A stretch of DNA of 39,058 bases from Verrucomicrobiota bacterium (GTDB lineage Bacteria > Verrucomicrobiota > Verrucomicrobiia > Opitutales > UBA2995): assembly GCA_027622555.1 (NCBI GenBank), contig JAQBYJ010000052.1:1-39058 (forward strand). The letters are read 5' to 3'. A program made the position numbers and the translations under genes. Below, in pieces: positions 29,909 through 37,227 of this stretch (positions within the stretch are counted from its first letter, which is position 1; each line of letters begins with the position of its first letter). The notes under the pieces are model-generated. The model was not told the origin of the DNA. It was given only the letters and a program-made list of their open reading frames with translations, and ran no database searches.

Positions 29909-30061
29909 TCAGCTGATATGATGGCTAGAATGGACACGGACAAAGATGGAAAACTCAGCGAAAAAGAATTTGCCGCAGCTAACCAAAGACCAGCCGAAGG
30001 AAGAGGTCCCGGACAAGGGAAAGGTGGTGGCGAAGGTCAACGCGCTAGACCGCCTGAATAA
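29903..30061 (+). pseudogene. C-terminal EF-hand protein fragment
   Basis: A short frame of 52 residues. It contains one canonical calcium-binding loop, D11-T-D13-K-D15-G16 with S19 and E22, in the consensus of bacterial EF-hand proteins, then a glycine/arginine/proline-rich tail that ends RPPE. Secreted verrucomicrobial and planctomycete EF-hand proteins usually have several such loops and a signal peptide; here only the last is left and the 5' part is replaced by the truncated oxidoreductase on the other strand. A strong intrinsic terminator follows, which supports the idea that this is the 3' end of a once-expressed gene. It may still be expressed as a small peptide from an ATG at 29903, 29918 or 29921; I saw no clear ribosome site. 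Confidence 0.6.
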
Positions 30062-30120
30062 TTTTGTGGAGAGAAAGAGAGAATAATACCATGCACGCAT
30101 TTTAGTTGATGGTGCATAGC

Positions 30121-30167
30121 AAAAGATTCGAGCGGTCTAGGGGTAGACTAGCTCGAATCTTTTTTTT
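30121..30167 (+). terminator. Rho-independent terminator after the EF-hand fragment
   Basis: A perfect ten-base stem (AGATTCGAGC pairing with GCTCGAATCT) encloses an inner five-base hairpin (GTCTA, loop GGGG, TAGAC), directly followed by eight T. A second, weaker hairpin (ATGCAC/GTGCAT) lies just upstream at 30091-30117. The T-run is on the plus strand, so it serves the EF-hand gene. Confidence 0.88.
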
Positions 30168-30287
30168 ATAATCCAGAACCATCAATTCAGTTGAATCCGC
30201 GATCACAAATGATTCCACGTATTAATGAAAACAGATGCATTGACTGACCATCTATTAATTGGGGAAAACGAGAGACGGTACCCGATG

Positions 30288-30776
30288 CTAATAGCACTCA
30301 GCCAAGATGTACTTTTGCCGGAGAGCCATGATTTCATAGCCTACCATATCAAAATAATCTTCTCCTAATTCTTTAACTAGAAGATTGGATTCAACAGTCA
30401 GGGCTGGCATGACAGACAGGTACTTTCGAGCTGTACGATCTTCTGTGAGTTTGAGTAATTCATCGAATTCGTCAGGAGTGAACTTATCGGACAAAAGATC
30501 AACCATGCGGTCTACGTATCTGGGATTCTTCGTAATTCTAGCTGCATGCTTCTTCAAGATGGCCTGAACTTTGTCATTAAATTCGTCCTCAGGCATAGAA
30601 TAGGTTTCGGGACTCGGCATGGCCTTCCAAAGCTCAGCTGTCATTGCCGTTTGTTAGGATACGAGATCGACGGCGTTCAACAGTTCAATGACCTTTGCTC
30701 TAGGCAATTTTCCAAGCAAACTTTGAGAGGAAAACAACACAATCCAGAAGGCTATAAATAAGAGAGTCGATTTCAT
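30288..30776 (-). pseudogene. DUF2059-like secreted protein with premature TAA
   Basis: The intact-looking frame from the ATG at 30644 gives 118 residues whose C-terminal half (FTPDEFDELLKLTEDRTARKYLSVMPALTVES) resembles DUF2059, a domain of small exported proteins of unknown function. Continuing upstream in the same frame leads through QTA to a TAA at 30656-30654, then to LPRAKVIELLNAVDLVS and a perfect signal peptide (MKSTLLFIAFWIVLFSSQS) with ATG at 30776. The DUF2059 N-terminal helix (VIELLNAV) is therefore upstream of the stop, and the complete gene would be 163 codons with TAA at codon 41. A single C-to-T change from CAA would explain it. The downstream part alone has no export signal, so the gene is probably inactive. 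Confidence 0.75.
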
Positions 30777-31048
30777 TGTCTAATCAGATTTATCTAACTT
30801 ACTTAGAATTTGGCCCAACCATCGAGAAAAATAGATCCTCAGCTCATCTGGAAATGCCTGCGTTGCAAGTTTACCTTTACCATTGGAATCAATATTTATT
30901 TGATCTCTACTCCTAGTGCAGAGATCCCAAAACTAATTAATGTCCAAAAGACAAATACCATTAGATGCTACTAACCTCATTCGCTTTTGAAAATTAATGG
31001 CGTTTTCAAAATTGCGGCCCTGCGAGACGCCAACGATACACACTGAAT
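30777..31048. other. Divergent intergenic region
   Basis: About 270 bases between the DUF2059-like gene and the fused sulfatase gene, which point away from each other, so both promoters are expected here. It is AT-rich, but I could not single out a convincing -35/-10 pair, and no RNA structure or repeat was evident. Confidence 0.45.
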
Positions 31049-33820
31049 ATGAATTTTAGACGATATCTTTTTCTTTGGGTAACTATAAGCTGTAGCGGGT
31101 TTCTGACTACCCTTCTTTCGGGAGCGCAACCCAACATCATCCTGGTGCTGACCGATGACCTCGGTTACGGGGACCTGAGTTGTTACGCTTCGCAATTTAT
31201 TGAAACGCCGCACATCGACAAAATGGCGGCACAGGGCGTCCGATCTGATCAGTACAGAGTGGCAGCGAATATTTGCACACCTTCCCGTATCGCACTCCTT
31301 ACCGGTTCTTATCCTCAACGGGCAGGTCTCTCAACCGGAATCAGCCCAACCAGACCGGAACACCAACATCTGGGATTGCACCCCAACGAAATTACCATCC
31401 CCGAGTTGCTCAAAAACCGTGGCTACGCAACCGGCATGGTGGGAAAATGGCACCTTGGTTTCGACGAAGTGTTCCATCCGCTCAATCACGGATTCGATAG
31501 TTATTATGGCATGCCTTCAAACTTCGCCCATGATCCGCGATCCTTTAAAGACAAAGAGGAGATAGCAAAGACCACCGACCTTTCGATGCTGGTAACGGAC
31601 TACACACGCAAAGCAGTCGCATTTATAAAGAACAACCAACACCAGCCTTTCTTTTTATACCTCGCCCACAATTATCCTCACGTACCGCTAAAACCAAATC
31701 CGGCCTATGTAGGTAAATCGAAGGCAGGTGACTATGGCGATATCATCCAGGAACTGGATGACAGCATGGGTACTTTGATGGATACGCTGGCGGAACTAAA
31801 GATCACAGAGAATACGCTTATCATTTTCACCAGCGACAACGGACCTCTGCCCAAGTATGCCAAGGAGATCGGGTCCGCAGGCTCCTTTCGCGGAAGCAAA
31901 TATGTCACTTTCGAAGGAGGACACCGGGTCCCGGCAATTTTTCATTGGCCCGCCCATGTACCAAGCGGACGACTGCTGAGTGTTCCCATAAGCTCGATGG
32001 ATATCCTTCCAACGATCGCAGGCATCGTGGGTACACAACTGTCCGACGACCGCAAACTGGATGGCAAAAATATCTGGCCCCTATTGGTGGGTGAAACCAC
32101 AGAACCTCCGAGAGAGATGGATTATTATTACAACGACAGAAACCTGCAAGCCGTTCGCAAGGGTGATTGGAAAATGCATCTGCCACGAACTTTGGATGAT
32201 TTACCCTTCTGGCACGCGAATGGAGAAAAGGAATTCAAAGAACTCTCAGAACCCTTTCTAGTGAACCTGAAAACCGATGTCGGCGAATCCACCAATGTTG
32301 CTTCCGAAAACCCACAAGTGGTAAGCCAAATCCTTTCCGAAGCAACTGCAGCCCGACGGGAATTGGGAAGTTCGAAAACAACCGGAAATGCGCAACGGGA
32401 AACAGCCGACTCAAGGGACCTCGCAATTGAAACTCGCACTTCATCAAAGCCGCCTAACATCATCCTCATTTTTGCCGACGACCAAGGCTACCAGGATATT
32501 GGCCGCTTTGGTTCTCCCAACATAAAAACCCCCAACCTTGATCGTATGGCCGATGAGGGAATGCGGTTTACAGATTTTTATGCGCAGACCGTTTGCGGAC
32601 CCTCCCGAGCGGCGTTGATGACGGGGAGTTATCCGCTTCGCGTAGCCACCAAAGGAAACCGGGTCGATGTTCATCCATACTTGCACACCGAAGAGATCAC
32701 CATTGCGGAGGTTTTAAAAGAAGTGGGTTACACCACCGCCGCCTTTGGAAAATGGGATCTGGCGGGTCATACTCAAGACCCCAATCGCTACGCCCCAGAA
32801 CTCCTTCCCCTCCATCAAGGTTTCGACTATTTCTTCGGCACCTCGACGAGCAATGACAGTAAGGTGCACCTAATACGTAATGATACCGTGATTGAGCAAG
32901 ATACAGACATGAGTCAGCTAACCCGCCGCTATACCGATGAAGCAATTGGCTTTATCAAGCGGAGTAAGAACCGTCCTTTCTTTGTCTATCTCCCGCACAC
33001 CATGCCCCATATTCGACTAGAAAGATCCGAGCCGTTTAAAGACAAATCAAGAGGAGGGATCTACGGTGATGTTATCGAGGAAATCGACTGGAACGTTGGC
33101 CGTATTTTCGAGACCTTAAAAGAAGAAGGTCTCAATGAGTCCACTTATGTTTTCTACATGAGCGATAATGGGCCGTGGTATTTGGGTCGCAGTAAAGGTC
33201 ATCTCGATCGAATCGGACCGGACGCTGAGGCTCATGGTGGGTCCGCCCTCCCACTCCGTGGTGCCAAGACCTCCACCTGGGAAGGTGGGCTTCGAGTACC
33301 GTGCATCATGTGGGCACCTGGCAAGATTCCAGCCGAATCCGTAAGTGAGGAACTCGCTTCGACCATGGACATGCTTCCCACCATCGCGAAGCTGGCAGGT
33401 GGACAGGTTCCGCAAGACCGAGTCATCGATGGTCATGACATCAGCGACCTCATCCATGGAGTGCAAGGCGCCACCAGTCCGCGGGAAGCATTCTATTATT
33501 ACGTTCGCACTCAACTTCGAGCTGTTCGTTCCGGTCCTTGGAAACTGCATCTACCGTTAAAGTCCGATCAGTTCTGGGCACGCTACAGCAAACCGGAAGA
33601 CGTGATCGATATCTCAAAGCCGCTGCTGTATAATTTAGAATCTGACATAAGCGAAACAATCGACGTCTCGGTTCAACATCCGACTGTAGTCAAAGATCTA
33701 CTACAACTCGCTGAACAGGCCCGCAACGACATCGGTGACATCGACCGTATTGGTATCAACGCTCGCTTCTTCGACGACGAGCCGAGAAGGCCGGATATCG
33801 CTACTAGAACAAAAGAGTAA
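31049..33820 (+). CDS. Fused tandem double sulfatase
   Basis: One 923-residue exported protein contains two complete sulfatase (S1, alkaline-phosphatase-fold) domains. A signal peptide covers about residues 1-26. Domain one (about 27-435) has the metal site LTDDLGYGD, the formylglycine motif Cys76-T-P-S-R80, GKWHLG (Lys133, His135) and FTSDNGP. A charged linker of about 30 residues leads to domain two (about 467-905) with FADDQGYQD, Cys516-G-P-S-R520, MSDNGPW and the TWEGGLRVP motif. Domain two has GKWDL instead of GKWHLG, so Asp570 stands where His is normal. Both Cys motifs suit oxidation to formylglycine by a sulfatase-modifying enzyme, which is not encoded here. It probably removes sulfate esters from glycans in the periplasm. 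The pyrimidine-dimer glycosylase gene starts at its stop codon (TAATG). Confidence 0.93.
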   Translation: MNFRRYLFLWVTISCSGFLTTLLSGAQPNIILVLTDDLGYGDLSCYASQFIETPHIDKMAAQGVRSDQYRVAANICTPSRIALLTGSYPQRAGLSTGISPTRPEHQHLGLHPNEITIPELLKNRGYATGMVGKWHLGFDEVFHPLNHGFDSYYGMPSNFAHDPRSFKDKEEIAKTTDLSMLVTDYTRKAVAFIKNNQHQPFFLYLAHNYPHVPLKPNPAYVGKSKAGDYGDIIQELDDSMGTLMDTLAELKITENTLIIFTSDNGPLPKYAKEIGSAGSFRGSKYVTFEGGHRVPAIFHWPAHVPSGRLLSVPISSMDILPTIAGIVGTQLSDDRKLDGKNIWPLLVGETTEPPREMDYYYNDRNLQAVRKGDWKMHLPRTLDDLPFWHANGEKEFKELSEPFLVNLKTDVGESTNVASENPQVVSQILSEATAARRELGSSKTTGNAQRETADSRDLAIETRTSSKPPNIILIFADDQGYQDIGRFGSPNIKTPNLDRMADEGMRFTDFYAQTVCGPSRAALMTGSYPLRVATKGNRVDVHPYLHTEEITIAEVLKEVGYTTAAFGKWDLAGHTQDPNRYAPELLPLHQGFDYFFGTSTSNDSKVHLIRNDTVIEQDTDMSQLTRRYTDEAIGFIKRSKNRPFFVYLPHTMPHIRLERSEPFKDKSRGGIYGDVIEEIDWNVGRIFETLKEEGLNESTYVFYMSDNGPWYLGRSKGHLDRIGPDAEAHGGSALPLRGAKTSTWEGGLRVPCIMWAPGKIPAESVSEELASTMDMLPTIAKLAGGQVPQDRVIDGHDISDLIHGVQGATSPREAFYYYVRTQLRAVRSGPWKLHLPLKSDQFWARYSKPEDVIDISKPLLYNLESDISETIDVSVQHPTVVKDLLQLAEQARNDIGDIDRIGINARFFDDEPRRPDIATRTKE

Positions 33821-34248
33821 TGCGACTCTGGTCACTGCATCCGAAATACTTAGATTCAAAAGGCATAGTTGCTTTATGGAGGGAAGCATTGCTGGCTCAA
33901 AAAGTATTGGACGGCAAAACGAAGGGCTACCGAAACCATCCGCAATTGGATCGTTTTAAGGATTTGAAGAACCCGGTGAGTGGTTTGGCGACCTATCTCT
34001 TAGCGGTATCAAACGAAGCAAGCGTTCGTGGGTACCATTTTGATTCTTCCAAGATACTAAAAGGCCGTGTGCGGAATCCGATACCTGTTCACGATGGACA
34101 ATTGAAGTATGAGTGGAATCACCTGAAAAAGAAATTGTGGATACGGGATCGCAGCCGATATTTAGAGTTTAAGTCTGTCGATTTACCAGACGCACATTCT
34201 ATCTTTAAGATGGTTCCTGGTGACATTGAACCGTGGGAGGTAGTATAA
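33820..34248 (+). CDS. Pyrimidine dimer DNA glycosylase / endonuclease V family protein
   Basis: A 142-residue protein starting MRLWSLHPKYLD, with LWREALLAQKVL, GKTKGYRNHPQLDRF and QLKYEWNHLKKKL. These are the characteristic blocks of the Pyr_excise family (PF03013), which is annotated as pyrimidine dimer DNA glycosylase/AP lyase, related to T4 endonuclease V, and expected to act in repair of UV damage in the cytoplasm. No signal peptide. Its ATG overlaps the TAA of the fused sulfatase by one base, so the two are translationally coupled, although the functions are unrelated. It is followed after seven bases by the VOC protein gene. The catalytic residue in this bacterial subfamily is not certain from sequence alone. 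Confidence 0.88.
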   Translation: MRLWSLHPKYLDSKGIVALWREALLAQKVLDGKTKGYRNHPQLDRFKDLKNPVSGLATYLLAVSNEASVRGYHFDSSKILKGRVRNPIPVHDGQLKYEWNHLKKKLWIRDRSRYLEFKSVDLPDAHSIFKMVPGDIEPWEVV

Positions 34249-34255
34249 ATAAAAA

Positions 34256-34645
34256 ATGATTATTCCTATGCTCGTATGTCGTGACGCTTCGGCTGAAATC
34301 GATTTCTGTCAGCAAGCGTTTGATGCAGAAGAACTGTCACGCCGCGTGGCGAAAGATGGAAGTGTGATACATGCGACGATGAAGATCGGTGACGCTATGT
34401 TTATGGTTCATGGAGAAGCTTCGCATCTAGCAAGCAATCCGCCACAACAAGATGGTAGCTCGGCAGTGGTTATCTACCTATACAGCAATGAGGTTGATCC
34501 TATAATCGAGCAAGCGGTAGCAGCCGGAGCACGAGTTCTACTTCCTGCTGAAAATCAATTGTGGGGTGACAGGGTTGGAAGGATTTTGGATCCAGCTGGT
34601 CATGTGTGGAATATTGCTGCTCGGACGCTTGAAAAAGAAATCTAA
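34256..34645 (+). CDS. VOC (glyoxalase/bleomycin-resistance fold) family protein
   Basis: A 129-residue cytoplasmic protein with two beta-alpha-beta-beta-beta modules of the vicinal-oxygen-chelate fold. It begins with IPMLVCRDASAEIDFCQQAFDAEELSR and ends with the family hallmark RVGRILDPAGHVWNIAART, close to the PhnB-like group. The substrate cannot be told from the sequence. It lies seven bases after the pyrimidine-dimer glycosylase gene and is probably in the same operon. Confidence 0.85.
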   Translation: MIIPMLVCRDASAEIDFCQQAFDAEELSRRVAKDGSVIHATMKIGDAMFMVHGEASHLASNPPQQDGSSAVVIYLYSNEVDPIIEQAVAAGARVLLPAENQLWGDRVGRILDPAGHVWNIAARTLEKEI

Positions 34646-34790
34646 CCGAGTACTAAAGCCATACGATAATGAGGAAAATACGTTTCCGAGCCTCCATTTC
34701 TAGCTTCGACATCCCTCTAATCCTTCTGAAAGCTCATGGTCCCGCCATCACAACACCATTAAGAAACTATATTATTATCACTCTCGATCA

Positions 34791-35263
34791 GTGACTTATT
34801 ATCCTAAAGCCTCCCTCCTAATCTTCATTGGGGCTTTCGCCCTAAACGGACTCTCCCAAGAAATTTCAGCCAACCGGGCCAGAGCTCGGGAAATAGGTGT
34901 TCAAGTCGTTAAGAAGCCGACCGGAAAATGGAACGCGATCACCGATGTACCGGGAGTTGAGGTCGGCCATACGACCATCCATCGGGGCAAGGAGATTCAC
35001 ACGGGAGTTACTGTGGTCTTGCCGCATGACGGCAACATTTTTCAGCAGAAGGTGCCCGCGGCGATCGTGGTCGGAGAAACCAATGACGGTTACCTGAACG
35101 ATATCCGCGATTTCCGTACTAGAGAAGAACAGGTGGTCGCTACAATTTGCTATTTATGGCTACAACCGTTCATGGTATGAATGGAATGGCCCCTGCAATC
35201 AACCTGGATGCCGTTCAGGCGTCGCTTCGAAAACACAATCTTCTGTTGAGTCCCGTGCGATAA
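34791..35263 (+). pseudogene. P1-family (DmpA-type) peptidase, internally deleted
   Basis: The first 129-residue frame has a signal peptide and the N-terminal part of the DmpA/L-aminopeptidase-D-esterase family (RAREIGVQVVKKPTGKWNAITDVPGVEVGHTTI, VRTGVT-like GVTVVLPHDGNIF, VPAAIVVGE). Near 35135-35160 the sequence jumps to another frame that reads YNLLFMATTVHGMNGMAPAINL...LRKHNLL, which is the C-terminal end of the same family (normally ATTVxGxNG and a final helix), ending at 35263. About 200 to 230 residues are missing, including the auto-cleavage site with the nucleophilic Ser, and the joint is out of frame. The gene is dead. It points toward the D-amino-acid oxidase gene in the same direction. 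Confidence 0.85.
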
Positions 35264-35302
35264 TTCAGAAGCTTCCAATACAAACCATTTTTTCAGATTC
35301 AA

Positions 35303-36274
35303 ATGACTTCGTCGGTTAAAAAAATTGCCATTGTTGGCCAAGGAGTTATGGGATTGACCTCCGCCCAACGACTACTGAGGCAAGGCTTTGCGGTTGATAT
35401 TTTTTCAAAGGAGGAATTTCAGGAAACAACCTCCATGGCGGCTGGAGCTTTCTGGTGGCCACACAAAGCTTACCCGGAAGAGCGTATATCTAAATGGGCA
35501 AAAATAAGCTTCGACGAGTACACGCGAACGAAGACAGATGCCAGCTCCGGAGTTCACTTTGAAAGACATTATAGGTTCTGTATAGATCTGGACGATTGCG
35601 CCTATGCGAGGCACCTGGTTGATGATTGCGAAGAGATTGAAGGTTCGAAGTACGGCTTCCCCTGTCATGAAGCCTATTTGATGAATTTGCCTGTAATTGA
35701 TGTACCGAAATTGATGCCCTACTTGAGGGATCAAATCAATTCGCTTGGTGCCAGGGTCTATATTAAAGAAATCGAATCGCCAGCTGAACTCTTTCCAAAC
35801 TATGATCTCGTTGTTAACTGCACCGGCGTTTGGGCACATCACTTCGTAAAAGACCCAGAAGTGTTTCCGATTCGTGGCCAAGTGGTCCGTGTGAGTCGAC
35901 CTGACGGATTAAAAGCATCTACACGTTTGTTCCAAAAGAACGACAGATACATTCTCATTCTTCCGCGAACAGATGACGTGGTGCTTGGAGGGACCGCTCA
36001 AGAAGGTAACTGGGACAGAAAGCCATCGGACAAGGATACCGAATTCATTCTCAAACAATGCATCGATTTGGTTCCGGAGTTAGCTGATAGTCGGATTCTC
36101 GGAACAACCGTAGGACTGCGACCCGGAAGACCCGAAGTGCGTCTGGAACTCGAATTGTCAGGTCCAAATCAGCCGATCATTCACAACTACGGCCACGGGG
36201 GTAGTGGATACACTGTAGCGTGGGGATGCGCTGATGAAGTTACCGAGTTAGCGGTCAGATACTTTTCCAACTAA
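35303..36274 (+). CDS. D-amino-acid oxidase (FAD-dependent)
   Basis: A 323-residue flavoprotein of the DAO family. The FAD-binding motif is IVGQGVMGLTSAQRLL (GxGxxG), followed by TTSMAAGAFWWPHK, the family's conserved second motif. The C-terminal signature HNYGHGGSGYTVAWGCA is the classic D-amino-acid oxidase/D-aspartate oxidase pattern and GLRPGRPEVRLE provides the substrate-binding arginine region. It oxidises D-amino acids to 2-oxo acids, ammonia and hydrogen peroxide. No signal peptide, so cytoplasmic. The ATG at 35303 has no strong ribosome site. It lies 39 bases after the P1-peptidase remnant, whose family includes D-amino-acid amidases/esterases; the pair may once have worked together, which is inference. 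Confidence 0.94.
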   Translation: MTSSVKKIAIVGQGVMGLTSAQRLLRQGFAVDIFSKEEFQETTSMAAGAFWWPHKAYPEERISKWAKISFDEYTRTKTDASSGVHFERHYRFCIDLDDCAYARHLVDDCEEIEGSKYGFPCHEAYLMNLPVIDVPKLMPYLRDQINSLGARVYIKEIESPAELFPNYDLVVNCTGVWAHHFVKDPEVFPIRGQVVRVSRPDGLKASTRLFQKNDRYILILPRTDDVVLGGTAQEGNWDRKPSDKDTEFILKQCIDLVPELADSRILGTTVGLRPGRPEVRLELELSGPNQPIIHNYGHGGSGYTVAWGCADEVTELAVRYFSN

Positions 36275-36457
36275 TTTCAAAACCTTGGCACGGTATAGAT
36301 AAATTAAAAAGACAGTTATCTATCAAGTAACAGAATCACCGAAATAAATTTCTAAATCCAATAAACGGTGGATTTCGTTATTGAGGTTTACAACTCGGAC
36401 TTACACCCCAAAACTAGGAAAGTGACATTCACAGGAACCTAAATTAAAGGAAAAACG

Positions 36458-37147
36458 ATGGCGCTTAAACTTATTGGAGCAGGACTTGGTCGCACAGGAA
36501 CCGGGTCGCTGAAATTAGCCCTGGAACAACTTGGCCTTGGCCGGTGCTACCACATGACCGAGATTATGCATAATCCGGAATACATACCGAATTGGATTGA
36601 TGCAGCTGATGGCAATCCTGACTGGGAAACGATTTACAAAGACTACGGAGCAACCGTCGATTATCCAGGATGCACCTTTTACAAGGAACTTGCCGATCAT
36701 TACCCCGACGCGAAAGTTCTCCTCACAGTGCGAGACGCAAATAAGTGGTTTGAGTCCACCAACGAAACAATTTTATCGCCCAAGGTTTCAGATTTTATCC
36801 GCAACAGTCCGTGGGGACATATGATTCAAAAGACAATTTGGAATACCTTGGACAATCGCATGCAGGACAGAGATTTCATGGTCTCTTACTACAAGAATAG
36901 GAATCAGGAAGTCATCGATTCGTTTCCACCCGAGCGCCTTCTGGTTTACGAAGTCAAAGAAGGTTGGGCTCCATTGTGCGAGTTTCTTGAAGTCCCTATA
37001 CCAGACACAGATTTTCCGAGAATAAACAGTCGGGAGGAAACGAAGGAACTGTTTGCTCAATTAATAGCTGCTCAAGAATTAAGCGAAGAAGGCATGGCTA
37101 AAGTAGCCGAAATGCTCCACGGCGACAGTTTAAAAGGGGAACCGTAA
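36458..37147 (+). CDS. Sulfotransferase family protein
   Basis: A 229-residue protein of the sulfotransferase PF17784 (Sulfotransfer_4) group. The phosphate-binding loop is GLGRTGTGSLKLALEQL near the N-terminus; the second PAPS-related region is KVLLTVRDANKWFES, and the C-terminal part is KEGWAPLCEFLEVPIPDTDFPRIN, all typical. A good Shine-Dalgarno (AAAGG) is seven bases before the ATG. Members transfer sulfate from PAPS to small molecules or glycans; the acceptor is unknown. Cytoplasmic, no signal peptide. It is immediately followed, 80 bases on, by a sulfatase gene on the same strand, so one gene adds and one removes sulfate, possibly on unrelated substrates. Confidence 0.9.
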   Translation: MALKLIGAGLGRTGTGSLKLALEQLGLGRCYHMTEIMHNPEYIPNWIDAADGNPDWETIYKDYGATVDYPGCTFYKELADHYPDAKVLLTVRDANKWFESTNETILSPKVSDFIRNSPWGHMIQKTIWNTLDNRMQDRDFMVSYYKNRNQEVIDSFPPERLLVYEVKEGWAPLCEFLEVPIPDTDFPRINSREETKELFAQLIAAQELSEEGMAKVAEMLHGDSLKGEP

Positions 37148-37227
37148 GGATGCCATAAACCTTTCGTTACTGAATAGTTTCGGCAGACGCTCATAAAGGG
37201 AATTAAAAAGTTTATGCACTAACCCAA

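Noticed and set aside
21600-31000. A mobile element or defence island as the cause of the broken genes
   Set aside because: No transposase, integrase, terminal inverted repeats, nuclease-helicase pairs or toxin-antitoxin genes were seen.
30977-31318. A 113-codon frame antisense to the start of the fused sulfatase
   Set aside because: Overlaps the signal peptide and metal site of an evident gene and has no recognisable features.
21663-35263. Reassignment of TAA as a sense codon
   Set aside because: Clearly intact genes here end in TAA (for example at 8123, 15218, 33820 and 34645), so two interrupted leaders are better explained as nonsense mutations.
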